64,000 bases of DNA from Rhodococcus qingshengii (GTDB taxonomy: Bacteria; Actinomycetota; Actinomycetes; Mycobacteriales; Mycobacteriaceae), in contig NZ_JAJNCL010000017.1 of assembly GCF_021025955.1 (NCBI RefSeq), positions 58,225 to 122,224 on the forward strand, given 5' to 3'. The translations under genes were made by a program, and so were the position numbers. Shown here in pieces: positions 1-8,128 of this stretch (within the stretch, counting starts at the first letter, position 1; the number at the start of each line of letters is the position of its first letter). The notes under the pieces were generated by a model. It did no database searches, was not told the origin of the DNA, and saw nothing but the letters and a program-made list of their open reading frames with translations.

Positions 1-495
1 GTCGAGCCCGTTCGCGGGTTCGTCGAGCACGAGGATCTCGGGATCACCGAGCATCGCGGTGGCAAGGGTCAGGCGTTGGCGCATCCCGAGCGAGAAGGTG
101 CCGGTCTTGTGGGCTCCGACCGAACTCAGACCGACCATTCCCAGTACCTGCGCGGCGCGTTGAGTGGGCATACCGATGGCGGCTGCGTAGATCTCGAGGT
201 GCGCCAGCGCTGTCCGCTTGGGATGGAGACTGCCCACGTCGAGGACGGCACCGACGGTTCGCGCCGGGTTGGGCAGCGAACGCATAGGCGCGCCGTTGAT
301 CGTGGCCGATCCCGAAGTCGGCGATACCAGCCCGAGGAGCATCCGCAACGTTGTCGTCTTGCCTGAACCGTTGGGGCCGAGAAACCCGGTGATCGAACCT
401 GCCTGGACGTCGAAGCTCAGGTCGTTGACCGCGTGCGCCGCCTTGAACGTCTTCGTCAACCCACGAATCTCGATGGGCGCAGAGAAGGATCCCAT
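1..495 (-). CDS. ABC transporter ATP-binding protein (3' part cut by window edge)
   Basis: Nucleotide-binding subunit of an ABC-2/drug-exporter-type transporter. It would hydrolyse ATP in the cytoplasm for a separate membrane permease, which lies outside the window. Reading the minus strand from ATG at 495 gives 165 residues with no stop before the edge. Walker A GPNGSGKT is at residues 40-47, an ABC signature variant (FSLGMRQRL) near 137, and Walker B (ILVLDEP) near 155-161. The signature reads SLGMRQR rather than SGGQQQR, which is common in the DrrA/YxlF-like export group. The H-loop and C-terminal part are missing only because of the window border. Residues around the motifs are convincing. 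The substrate cannot be told. A TTG at 510 is an alternative start. Confidence 0.93.
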   Translation of the reverse strand, partial: MGSFSAPIEIRGLTKTFKAAHAVNDLSFDVQAGSITGFLGPNGSGKTTTLRMLLGLVSPTSGSATINGAPMRSLPNPARTVGAVLDVGSLHPKRTALAHLEIYAAAIGMPTQRAAQVLGMVGLSSVGAHKTGTFSLGMRQRLTLATAMLGDPEILVLDEPANGLD

Positions 496-563
496 TGCGG
501 TGTTCGTCAATGCTGCTCCCGGGTCGGCGGCGAATACGTGATGCGAGCCTACGGCCCGGACAG

Positions 564-1313
564 CTATCTGCGGATGGCCCGGCGTGTCTGCGTTTCGGGG
601 AGGAGTGCGGCATCGTCGGCAGGCATCACGATGAGGTGATCGGTCCACCTGGCGGGCGCGGGTCCGAAGGCTTCGCGCGCGTTCTTGACGACGCCCTTGC
701 CGATGGCCCGGTTACCCGCGCCACCGATGACGGCACCGATCCCGGCGGGAACGAGCTTGCCGAGGATCAGTGCGCTGCGCCTGGCGGCGTACTTGGTCAC
801 GAACTTCCGCACGAGGGTGCTGTTCATTCCCTTCATCGTGGGTCCGGGAATCTTGCTCGTGATCGCGGTTCCCCAGTTCTTGGCCGTGATTCCGGTGGCC
901 TTCTGGACGATCTCCATGCCGGATTCGCCGAGGGCGACTGCCAGGACCAGGGCGCGTCGTTGCTGGTGATCCTGCACGGAGATTCCGTGCACTGAGGCAA
1001 TCGCCAACGTCAGCAGCGCCGACGCTTCGAGGAAGAAAGCCGATTCCGCACCGACGGCAGCGATGGACGCGACCGTTCCGACGCCCGGCACCGCGGCCGT
1101 GGCACCGACGGCACTGCCGCTTCCGGTCACGGCGAGAATGAACATCTTCTCCATCCGCTCGACGATCTGAGCGGGTGACTCGTCGGGGTGCGCCTTACGG
1201 ACATGGTTGACGTATTTGGCCACTGCGGGCGCTTGCAGGCGGCTTCCGTTGTCGAGAACGGAAACGAGGACCTTCTCGATACGCCCGCTGTCGTTGTTCG
1301 TCGACTTGCTCAT
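564..1313 (-). CDS. EcsC-like membrane-associated protein of unknown function
   Basis: A 249-residue protein starting at ATG 1313, preceded by GGAGG with a 5-base spacing, which decides this start over upstream alternatives. The N-terminal 50 residues are charged. Residues about 52-115 form a long glycine/alanine-rich hydrophobic stretch (VTGSGSAVGATAAVPGVGTV), and a second Gly/Ala-rich segment lies near 185-205. This layout resembles the EcsC family of membrane-associated proteins found across actinobacteria, whose biochemical role is unknown. It is separated from the ABC ATPase by about 70 bases on the same strand and could be cotranscribed with it. The family call rests on general resemblance only, and no catalytic motif is visible. 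Confidence 0.6.
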   Translation of the reverse strand: MSKSTNNDSGRIEKVLVSVLDNGSRLQAPAVAKYVNHVRKAHPDESPAQIVERMEKMFILAVTGSGSAVGATAAVPGVGTVASIAAVGAESAFFLEASALLTLAIASVHGISVQDHQQRRALVLAVALGESGMEIVQKATGITAKNWGTAITSKIPGPTMKGMNSTLVRKFVTKYAARRSALILGKLVPAGIGAVIGGAGNRAIGKGVVKNAREAFGPAPARWTDHLIVMPADDAALLPETQTRRAIRR

Positions 1314-1467
1314 TGCTGCCCCTCCACAGTTGTCCTCCTCTGAAGCGAGGTGGACCGTATCTCGAGAATAGGTGAAGTTTTCGGTAGCGGCGGTGATCGC
1401 AGGGGCCATAGGCTCGTACGAGACTCGGTTTTCTTCGTGAGTTTTCCCAGGCAGGAGTTCGAGTGTT

Positions 1468-1878
1468 ATGACCGCCACTTCGGAACCTCGTTCGACGATC
1501 ATCTGGCCGACACTGCGCTACCTCGACGCCCGATCGGCAATCCACTTTCTGGTGAGCACCTTCGGTTTCGTGGAGAAGGCCGTCTACGGAGAGGGTGACG
1601 TGGTCGACCACGCCCAACTCGACTGGCCCGGCGGTGGCGGCATCATGCTGGGTTCCCCGCGGACCGATTCGGCGATCGCCGGCCTACCACCCGGAATCGG
1701 TTCGGTGTACATCGTGGTGGACGACGCAGACGCCGCCGATGCACTCTACGAACGCGCTGTCGCTGCCGGTGCCACGATCACGCAGGGATTGCGCGACGAA
1801 GACTACGGTTCGCGAGGTTTCACCTGCCGTGATCCAGAAGGTGTGTACTGGAGTTTCGTGACGTACGCGGGGGAGTAG
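1468..1878 (+). CDS. VOC-fold (glyoxalase/bleomycin-resistance type) protein
   Basis: A 136-residue single-domain vicinal-oxygen-chelate protein. The paired beta-alpha-beta-beta-beta modules are visible: LRYLDARSAIHFLVSTFGF at residues 16-34 and VYIVVDDADAADALYERAV near 79-97. It ends in the typical DPEGVYWSFVTY strand. In the family such proteins bind a metal for isomerase or dioxygenase chemistry, or sequester drugs. The second half resembles the PhnB-like/glyoxalase-like branch. The gene ends 12 bases from the convergent reductase gene. It is divergent from the EcsC-like gene with 154 bases between starts. Substrate unknown. Confidence 0.85.
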   Translation: MTATSEPRSTIIWPTLRYLDARSAIHFLVSTFGFVEKAVYGEGDVVDHAQLDWPGGGGIMLGSPRTDSAIAGLPPGIGSVYIVVDDADAADALYERAVAAGATITQGLRDEDYGSRGFTCRDPEGVYWSFVTYAGE

Positions 1879-1890
1879 CGTCGCCCCGAT

Positions 1891-2925
1891 CTATCTGGTG
1901 GCCCAGTGCTGCGCTGGAACCACTTCCGACGGGATGGGCGGATGAGGCGGTGTGCCGTCCCCGAACGGTCGGCCGCCCAACTGTTCGCGGCCGTGTGGTT
2001 CGAGCCAGTGCGTCAATTCCGGTCCCTTGGGCACGATTCCGGAGGGATTGATCTCGGAATGCACGATGTAGTAGTGAGCTTTGATCTGTGTGAAGTCGAT
2101 GGTGTCACCGAATCCGGGAGTCTGGAACAGATCGCGCGCGTAGTCCCACAGCACCGGCATCTCGCTGAGTTTGCTTCTGTTGCACTTGAAGTGGCCGTGA
2201 TAGACGGGATCGAATCGCGCCAGTGTCGTGAACAGGCGTACGTCAGCTTCGGTGATGGTGTCGCCTACCAGGAAGCGTTGCCGCGCAAGACGTTCGGTGA
2301 GCCAATCGAGACGGGCGAACAGCGTGTCGTATGCCTCGTCGTAGGCCTGCTGTGAACCGGCGAACCCGCAGCGGTAGACGCCGTTGTTCACGTCGCGGAA
2401 CACGTACTCGTCTACTTCGTCGATCTCGTTTCGCAGAGGCTCCGGGTACAGATCCGGAGCACCTTCGCGGTGGTACTTCTTCCACTGCGTCGAGAAGTCG
2501 AGGGTGATCTGTGGGTAGTCGTTCGTGACCACCTTGCCCGTGGAGATCTCCACCATGGCGGGTACCGTGATTCCCCTGGGGTAGTCGGGATCTCGGGCGA
2601 AGTACGCGTCCTGTAGTCGTGGGATCTTCAGTACCGGATCGACGCCACCGGGATCGAGATCGAAGGTCCAGCTTCGCTTGTCGTGGACCGGACCGCAGAT
2701 GCCCATCGACAGTACGTCTTCGAGGCCGAGCAGGCGGCGGACGATGATGGCGCGGTTTGCCCAGGGGCAGGCACGCGCCACGATCAACCGGTATCGCCCC
2801 GGTTCGACGGGGTAACCGTCGCGACCGTCCTCGGTGATCCGGGTCTGGATGTAGTTGGTGTCGCGCTTGAATTCACGACCCTCTTCGACGAATGTCGGTT
2901 CGCTCGCGCCATCTTCCGTACTCAT
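1891..2925 (-). CDS. Xi-class glutathione S-transferase-like (mycothiol-type) hydroquinone reductase
   Basis: A 344-residue cytoplasmic enzyme of the glutathionyl-hydroquinone reductase family, which removes a thiol adduct from hydroquinones through a catalytic cysteine. The thioredoxin-like N-terminal domain carries the CPWA motif (ACPWANRAIIVRRLL, near residues 52-66). The all-helical C-terminal domain has the family-typical segments DVNNGVYRCGFA and LVGDTITEADVRLFTTLARF. Because mycolata make mycothiol and not glutathione, mycothiol is the inferred cosubstrate. Start at ATG 2925 is chosen because AGAGGAA precedes it. A TTG at 2952 would overlap the stop of the GNAT gene upstream on the same strand, with which it forms a two-gene operon. 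Confidence 0.88.
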   Translation of the reverse strand: MSTEDGASEPTFVEEGREFKRDTNYIQTRITEDGRDGYPVEPGRYRLIVARACPWANRAIIVRRLLGLEDVLSMGICGPVHDKRSWTFDLDPGGVDPVLKIPRLQDAYFARDPDYPRGITVPAMVEISTGKVVTNDYPQITLDFSTQWKKYHREGAPDLYPEPLRNEIDEVDEYVFRDVNNGVYRCGFAGSQQAYDEAYDTLFARLDWLTERLARQRFLVGDTITEADVRLFTTLARFDPVYHGHFKCNRSKLSEMPVLWDYARDLFQTPGFGDTIDFTQIKAHYYIVHSEINPSGIVPKGPELTHWLEPHGREQLGGRPFGDGTPPHPPIPSEVVPAQHWATR

Positions 2926-2948
2926 CTGCGGTTCCTCTCGTTCGAGTG

Positions 2949-3638
2949 TCAACTGGGCAGGTGCACGTGTACCCGAGCGTATGCCCCCAGAACGTCGAAT
3001 TTGGCTTTACGTGGAAGCGTTGCGCTGATCGCGCTGCCCCGACTCGTGCGTAGTTGTGGGATCAATCCCGAATCCAGTGCGTCCTCCGCGGCCAGAAGTG
3101 TTACTCCGCAGCCGATTCCGCGCCGGCGGTGCGCTGGGGCTGTCAGGGTCGTGAGATCTGCCACGAAACCTTGGAATTCGGAGTACGCCGCGCATCCGAG
3201 TACCTCGTTGTCATCGGTGAGTGCGGTGAACCACCGCGTGCGGGTCTCGAGGTCGGCGGTGGTGCTGTCGTCGGGTGGGCACAGAGCGGCAACGGCGAGG
3301 GCGTCGTCGACCTCGTGGGAGATCAACAATTGTTCCTCTGGTGGTGTCTCGGTGTAGTCGCCGAGGAAAGCGAGGTCGACGGGTCCGGTGATTCGGCCGC
3401 CATGATCGCCGGTGATGTCGAGTAGACGCGCAGGTTGTAGTAGCGCTTCGACGGAGATGTCCGCCGTGCGCTCGATGAACCACTGTGGTCCGACAATCGC
3501 GCCACCGCCGGCCAGGTCCAGCACGTGGATGTCGGCGCCTACCACTCTGGCGGTGTGTGCTGGTCGCAACGCGGAGTCGCCGAGGCCCAGTTCGCGTGCC
3601 CATGCGAGTCGGATGATGTCGAGGTGATGATCGTCCAC
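2949..3638 (-). CDS. GNAT-family N-acetyltransferase
   Basis: A 229-residue protein with GTG start at 3638. The C-terminal half has the acetyl-CoA binding pattern of GNAT enzymes: TTLTAPAHRRRGIGCGVTLLAAEDAL, i.e. an R-R-R-G-I-G loop after the beta4 strand, near residues 168-190. The N-terminal half is less conserved and could be a degenerate second GNAT-like domain. The substrate acceptor is unknown. It is the first gene of a pair with the hydroquinone reductase, whose ATG lies 24 bases after the stop. It is divergent from the PadR regulator, so the operator region at 3693-3736 may affect both directions. Confidence 0.8.
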   Translation of the reverse strand: MDDHHLDIIRLAWARELGLGDSALRPAHTARVVGADIHVLDLAGGGAIVGPQWFIERTADISVEALLQPARLLDITGDHGGRITGPVDLAFLGDYTETPPEEQLLISHEVDDALAVAALCPPDDSTTADLETRTRWFTALTDDNEVLGCAAYSEFQGFVADLTTLTAPAHRRRGIGCGVTLLAAEDALDSGLIPQLRTSRGSAISATLPRKAKFDVLGAYARVHVHLPS

Positions 3639-3692
3639 TCGCTACAGGCTAGTCCGGTTCGAGCGGGTTGATCGAGATGGCCGAAGGTCGTA

Positions 3693-3736
3693 TATTCCAT
3701 GTGGACTATTTCGCGTGGAATAGTCAAGAAATAGTC
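3693..3736. promoter_or_regulatory. Probable PadR operator with nested inverted repeats
   Basis: In front of the padR-like gene several arms overlap. TATTCCA (3693-3699) pairs with TGGAATA (3716-3722). GACTATT (3704-3710) pairs with AATAGTC (3719-3725). GACTATTTC (3704-3712) pairs with GAAATAGTC (3728-3736). The half-site AATAGTC thus occurs twice on the plus strand and once inverted, all within 30-75 bases of the ATG at 3765. The local AT-rich sequence contrasts with its surroundings. Autoregulation by PadR through such sites is typical of the family. The binding itself is inferred. Confidence 0.6.
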
Positions 3737-3764
3737 AATTGCGGCCTGTCAGGGAGGGGGACTC

Positions 3765-4388
3765 ATGGGTGACGTGTCACTGACGCCTTTGGGAATCACC
3801 GTTCTGGGCCTGCTGTCCGAGCGTTCGATGCACCCGTACGAGATGTATCAACTCGCCTCGGTTCGACGGGGCGATCAGCTGGTGAAGATCAAGCCGGGAT
3901 CGCTCTATCACACGGTCTCCCGGCTGGAGAAGCAGGAATTGCTGGCTTCGATCGGGACCGATCGTGAGGGCAATCGACCGGAACGGACGACGTACGAGAT
4001 CACCGCCCGAGGCCGTGATGCTCTCGAGCACCAACTACGTGAGATGTTGGCGGTTCCGGTGCGGGAGTATCCGCGGTTGCCGCTCGCGCTCGCCGAAATG
4101 CACAACCTCTCCGCATCGACTGCGTGTCAGATGCTTCGGATCCGTCTCGCACACCTCGACAAGACGATTGCGAAATTCGAGGTCGACTACGAAGCGGTGA
4201 AGGCCGCGGAAAAACCACGAATCTTCACGGTGGGTGCGGACTACGCCCACGCACTCACGATCGCCGAAAGAGAGTGGATCGGCGCGTTGGTGACAGACAT
4301 CGAGAGCGGCGAAATGCCCTGGCTCTCACAAGAACTTCTCGACCGGCTGGCCGGCTCCGCAGGCTCGTCCGCACTACCTAAGGACTGA
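3765..4388 (+). CDS. PadR-family transcriptional regulator
   Basis: A 207-residue repressor of the PadR type. The N-terminal winged helix (LGITVLGLLSERSMHPYEMY at residues 6-25, then IKPGSLYHTVSRLEKQELL and the wing RTTYEITARGRDAL) is followed by a C-terminal helical dimerisation domain of the Vir_act_alpha_C type. The size fits long-form PadR proteins such as VceR/LmrR-like regulators of efflux genes. The start at ATG 3765 follows AGGGAGGGGG. The gene ends two bases before the efflux pump gene, so the two form one transcription unit. The likely model is that a drug or aromatic ligand releases PadR from 3693-3736 and induces both genes. Confidence 0.92.
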   Translation: MGDVSLTPLGITVLGLLSERSMHPYEMYQLASVRRGDQLVKIKPGSLYHTVSRLEKQELLASIGTDREGNRPERTTYEITARGRDALEHQLREMLAVPVREYPRLPLALAEMHNLSASTACQMLRIRLAHLDKTIAKFEVDYEAVKAAEKPRIFTVGADYAHALTIAEREWIGALVTDIESGEMPWLSQELLDRLAGSAGSSALPKD

Positions 4389-4390
4389 AG

Positions 4391-5875
4391 ATGGAAAAGC
4401 AGGTCAATCCCTGGCACGCGCTGTGGGCGCTGTGTATCGGGTTCTTCATGATTCTGGTGGACAGCACCATCGTTGCTGTCGCCAACCCTGCGATCATGGA
4501 GGACCTCGGCACCGACATCAACAAGGTCGTCTGGGTCACCAGCGCGTACCTGCTGGCGTACGCGGTGCCGCTGCTCGTCACCGGCCGACTCGGTGACAGG
4601 TTCGGACCGAAGAACCTGTACATGATCGGCCTCGTACTGTTCACCGGCGCATCACTGTGGTGTGGTCTGTCCGGCAGCGTCGAGATGCTCATCGTGGCAA
4701 GGGCTTTCCAGGGCTTCGGTGCCGCAATGATGACTCCGCAGACCATGGCGGTCATCACGCGCACCTTCGCGCCGAACAAGCGTGGTGCCGCAATGGGCCT
4801 GTGGGGCGCCGTTGCCGGCGTTGCGACGCTGGTCGGTCCGCTTGCCGGTGGTGTGTTGGTCGACAATCTCGGCTGGGAATGGATCTTCATCGTCAACGTC
4901 CCGGTTGGTGTCATCGCTTTCCTGCTCGCCTGGAAGCTGGTTCCGTCGCTGCCGACGAGCGAGCACAAGTTCGACATCCCCGGCGTGATCCTCAGCGCCG
5001 CAGGCATGTTCCTGCTCGTGTTCGGAATCCAGGAAGGCAGTTCGTACGACTGGAACGGATTCGTCTGGAGTCTGATCGGCGCCGGTGTGGTGTTGCTCGC
5101 GGTGTTCGTGTTCTACCAGTCGCGCAACAAGAACGAGCCGTTGCTTCCCCTCGAACTCTTCAAGGACCGCAACTTCTCACTCGCCAATGTCGCCATCACC
5201 GCGATGGGCTTCGCGATCACGTCGATGGTCCTTCCGCTGATGTTCTACACCCAGGCAGTTCGCGGACTCTCCCCGACGCAGTCGGCGCTCCTCCTCGTTC
5301 CGATGGCCGTGCTGACCGGCATCTTTGCCCCGATCATCGGCAAGCTCGTCGACAAGACGCATCCACGCTACATTGCGGGCACCGGCTTCCTGCTGTTCGC
5401 GATCGCCCTGGGCTGGCTGGCACTGGTGATGTCTCCCGACGTCGCGATCTGGGAACTGCTTCTGCCGATCGGTCTGATCGGCTTCGCCAACGCGTGCATC
5501 TGGTCTCCGCTCGCGGCCACCGCCACACATAACCTGCCTCCGATGCAGGCGGGCGCGGGCGCCGGCGTCTACAACACCACCAGGCAGGTGGGTGCGGTTC
5601 TCGGCAGCGCTGCGATCGGCGCTCTGATCACCGCGCGATTGGCTGCCCAGGGTCTGACCGGCGGTAGTTCCGAAGCCGGGGTGGGTCACCTACCCGAGTT
5701 CGTCCGTGAACCGTTCAGCACGGCGATGTCGGAGTCGATCTGGCTGCCCGCAGGTGTGCTGCTCATCGGTTTCGTCGCCTCGGTGTGCTTCGCTCGGCCT
5801 CTACGCGGCGACGCCCACGACGACGCGATGGCCGTCAGTGCCGAAGCGCGTCGGGAAACATCACTGCGCGATTGA
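4391..5875 (+). CDS. DHA2-family MFS drug/proton antiporter (14 TM)
   Basis: A 494-residue inner-membrane efflux pump of the EmrB/QacA (DHA2) type. The N terminus starts with a membrane helix containing the D-S-T-I-V motif (VDSTIVAVANPAI). Motif A is GRLGDRFGPKNLY near residues 61-73. The motif C-like antiporter helix is VGPLAGGVLVDNLGW near 148-162. Roughly 14 hydrophobic segments are visible. Substrates are probably amphipathic drugs or dyes, not predictable from sequence. It is cotranscribed with the PadR regulator. Its last 41 bases overlap, on the opposite strand, with the end of the flavin oxidase gene (5835-7217). Confidence 0.93.
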   Translation: MEKQVNPWHALWALCIGFFMILVDSTIVAVANPAIMEDLGTDINKVVWVTSAYLLAYAVPLLVTGRLGDRFGPKNLYMIGLVLFTGASLWCGLSGSVEMLIVARAFQGFGAAMMTPQTMAVITRTFAPNKRGAAMGLWGAVAGVATLVGPLAGGVLVDNLGWEWIFIVNVPVGVIAFLLAWKLVPSLPTSEHKFDIPGVILSAAGMFLLVFGIQEGSSYDWNGFVWSLIGAGVVLLAVFVFYQSRNKNEPLLPLELFKDRNFSLANVAITAMGFAITSMVLPLMFYTQAVRGLSPTQSALLLVPMAVLTGIFAPIIGKLVDKTHPRYIAGTGFLLFAIALGWLALVMSPDVAIWELLLPIGLIGFANACIWSPLAATATHNLPPMQAGAGAGVYNTTRQVGAVLGSAAIGALITARLAAQGLTGGSSEAGVGHLPEFVREPFSTAMSESIWLPAGVLLIGFVASVCFARPLRGDAHDDAMAVSAEARRETSLRD

Positions 5876-7217
5876 GATAGTCGCTCGGGTCCAGGGCTCG
5901 CTTGATCGCCCACATCGTGGCTATGTCCTCCGCCGAGAGCGCCAGGTCCAGATAGTTGCGTTTGAGCGAGCCCACTCCGTGCTCGGAGCTGACGTTTCCA
6001 CCGTGATCGCGAACCAGTTCGAGGACGTTGCGGTAGACAGTGTCGGCGTTCGGGCAGTTCAGGACATTGAGGTGGATGTTTCCCTCGGCGATGTGTCCGA
6101 AGAGAACGGGGATCGCCTCCGGTGCGCGATTCGCGATCACCGCGGCGGCGTCCTCGGCAAAGGTTGCGAGCGAGTCCAGGGGCAGTGCCGCATCGAATTT
6201 CAGTGGGGGACCGAAGAGTCCGACCACTTCGGCGAAGCATTCCCTCGCCGCCCACAAGCGCGTCGAACTTGGGCCGTCGACTGCCACCGACGGAGTTTCC
6301 GGCGGGGCGATGCGTTCGAGTGCTTCGGCCAGGCTTTCCATCGGATCGTGAGCCGCGGATACCTCGGCGAGGAGATACCACGCGCGCCCCGTCGGCACTG
6401 CCGCGTTCAACCGTCGTGCGGCCAGTTCGAGTCCGCGGCCGTCCAACAATTCCAGTGCGTCGACGCCGTCGAGAGTGCGCAACGTTCGCCCCGCGTCGAC
6501 GACGTCCTCCAGCCTGTCGAAACCGGTCAGTGTCGTGACCCGGTGTGCCGGCACCTGGCGCAGTTTCAGATCGACTGCCGTGACCACACCAAGAGTTCCT
6601 TCGCTGCCCACCCACAGTGCAGGCAGGTTGTATCCGGAATTGTCGGCCAACACTTTCGGTGACCGGCGCACCGTGGTTCCGTCGGGGATCACTACCTCGA
6701 GGCCGAGCACCTGTTCGGCCATGTTCCCGTATCGAACCGTGTGCAAGCCACCGGCATTGGTGGAGACCATGCCGCCGATGGTCGCCGTGTCCCGTGACGC
6801 TATGTCGACGCCGAATTTCAGGCGGGCGTCGGCCGCAGCGGAATGTACCTGCGCGAGTGTCACTCCCGCGCCGACGGTGATCCGCCTGCCAGCCGCGTCG
6901 ACTTCACCGATCGTCGTGAGACGTTCGGTGGAGAGCAGGACGTCGTCGTGCTCCGGCACCGCGCCCGCGACCAGGCCGGTTCGTCCGCCCTGAACGGTGA
7001 CCGGTACACCGTGGGAGCGGCACACGTTCAGCACTGCCGAGACTTCGGCGGTATTTCCGGGTCGGACCAGGGCGCTGGCGTGCCCGCTGTAGCGCCCCGT
7101 CTGGTCGGTGGAACGGGTCGCCAACACGTCGGTGTCGTCGACGACGAACCGGTGTCCCACAACGTCCGCGAGCGCATTTCTCAGACCGTCCACCCGACGA
7201 TCGTAGGCCGGTTCCAT
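5835..7217 (-). CDS. FAD-binding oxidoreductase, GlcD/D-2-hydroxyacid dehydrogenase type
   Basis: A 460-residue flavoenzyme of the VAO/PCMH superfamily. The FAD domain shows VTVQGGRTGLVAGAVP near residues 63-78 and the ATIGGMVSTNAGGLHTVRYG segment. The C-terminal domain has FGHIAEGNIHLNVLN and SSEHGVGSLKRNYLDL, the metal/substrate-binding histidines of glycolate oxidase GlcD, D-lactate dehydrogenase and D-2-hydroxyglutarate dehydrogenase. It probably oxidises a D-2-hydroxyacid to the 2-oxoacid; the substrate is unknown. ATG 7217 is chosen. The frame stays open to 7331, but upstream residues look non-family-like. The start lies only 16 bases from the divergent crotonase start. The 3' end overlaps the MFS gene by 41 bases. 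Confidence 0.88.
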   Translation of the reverse strand: MEPAYDRRVDGLRNALADVVGHRFVVDDTDVLATRSTDQTGRYSGHASALVRPGNTAEVSAVLNVCRSHGVPVTVQGGRTGLVAGAVPEHDDVLLSTERLTTIGEVDAAGRRITVGAGVTLAQVHSAAADARLKFGVDIASRDTATIGGMVSTNAGGLHTVRYGNMAEQVLGLEVVIPDGTTVRRSPKVLADNSGYNLPALWVGSEGTLGVVTAVDLKLRQVPAHRVTTLTGFDRLEDVVDAGRTLRTLDGVDALELLDGRGLELAARRLNAAVPTGRAWYLLAEVSAAHDPMESLAEALERIAPPETPSVAVDGPSSTRLWAARECFAEVVGLFGPPLKFDAALPLDSLATFAEDAAAVIANRAPEAIPVLFGHIAEGNIHLNVLNCPNADTVYRNVLELVRDHGGNVSSEHGVGSLKRNYLDLALSAEDIATMWAIKRALDPSDYLNRAVMFPDALRH

Positions 7218-7233
7218 GTGGCAGTGTGGCGGC

Positions 7234-8034
7234 ATGACTGCTCCCGAATCGCACCCCACCCGTCTCGAGCGCTTCACCACCGATGGTGGTGCCGAGGTGG
7301 CTGTCCTGACGTTCGCGAACGGACCACTCAATCTGTTCGATCAGGCCATGTTCGACGCGGTCATCGCCGATGTTGCAGCGTTGACCGAGAATCCGCCGCG
7401 AGCTGTCCTCCTGCGCGCGGAGGGCAAGGTCAACTCGGCCGGCGTCGACGTCCACGTATTCGACGGACTGAACCCGGAGCAGGGCGCGGAATTATGGCGC
7501 GAACTGTTCGCCCAGATCTGCCATCCGCTCGAGGCATTGCCGTGCCCGGTGATCTACGCGGCCCACGGGTTGACGCTGACTGCGGCGTTCGAGATCTCCT
7601 TGGCCTGCGACATCATCCTCGCGGGGCCCAAGGCGAAGTTCGGGCTGGTCGAGACTGTGGTCGGTCTGACGCCGTCCATGGGTGGACCGCAACGCCTGGC
7701 CGAGCGCGCCGGTTCCGGACGGGCTCGGGAGTTGGTCATGACCGGCGATCTGTACGACGCCGCAACCCTGCACGCCTGGGGCGTAGTCAATGCAGTCCAC
7801 GACGACGTCGACGGTGCGGCGCGGTCCCTGGCGACCAGGTTGGCGGACGGACCCACGCGAGCCCACGACGCCACCAAGCAGATTGTGGCGGCGTGGCGTT
7901 CCGGCGGCATCGCTCATGCAGATTCGGTGACTCCCGGGGTGTCCGGTGCGCTGTTCGACACCGACGACCTGCGCGGCGCCGTCCGCAGTTTCCTCGACGT
8001 CGGCCCGGGTAAGGCCGTCTACTCCGGAAATTAG
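7234..8034 (+). CDS. Enoyl-CoA hydratase/isomerase (crotonase) family protein
   Basis: A 266-residue crotonase-fold protein. The two oxyanion-hole segments are present: EGKVNSAGVDVHVF near residues 64-77 and HGLTLTAAFEISLACD near 110-125. FGLVETVVGLTPSMGGPQRL carries the usual acidic position. HGLTLTAA replaces the common G-x-A-x-G-G-G, so activity may differ from a classical hydratase. Start ATG 7234 is preferred; an in-frame ATG at 7216 is possible but would overlap the start codon of the divergent flavoenzyme. The next genes (AMP-binding protein, second crotonase, adenine deaminase) follow on the same strand, the first after a 94-base gap that holds a CRP-like site. Confidence 0.88.
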   Translation: MTAPESHPTRLERFTTDGGAEVAVLTFANGPLNLFDQAMFDAVIADVAALTENPPRAVLLRAEGKVNSAGVDVHVFDGLNPEQGAELWRELFAQICHPLEALPCPVIYAAHGLTLTAAFEISLACDIILAGPKAKFGLVETVVGLTPSMGGPQRLAERAGSGRARELVMTGDLYDAATLHAWGVVNAVHDDVDGAARSLATRLADGPTRAHDATKQIVAAWRSGGIAHADSVTPGVSGALFDTDDLRGAVRSFLDVGPGKAVYSGN

Positions 8035-8069
8035 ATATCCGACCTTTATCGTCAGAGACCTCCACGAAC

Positions 8070-8085
8070 TGTGATCCACGTCATA
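8070..8085. promoter_or_regulatory. CRP/GlxR-like site
   Basis: TGTGATCCACGTCATA fits the actinobacterial CRP/GlxR consensus TGTGA-N6-TCACA with one mismatch. It sits in the only sizeable gap of this operon, 44 bases upstream of the ATG at 8129, and suggests a separate cAMP-linked promoter for the AMP-binding/crotonase/deaminase genes. Binding is inferred. Confidence 0.45.
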
Positions 8086-8128
8086 TAGTCGAAGGGCCGG
8101 TGGGTTCGTCAGTGACGTGGAGGTATCG

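Noticed and set aside
1866..1895. Hairpin terminator between the VOC and hydroquinone reductase genes
   Set aside because: Only a weak and imperfect pairing is visible in the 12-base gap and adjacent codons.
3323..3505. Short minus-strand frame inside the GNAT gene
   Set aside because: Out-of-frame shadow of the acetyltransferase gene with no ribosome site.
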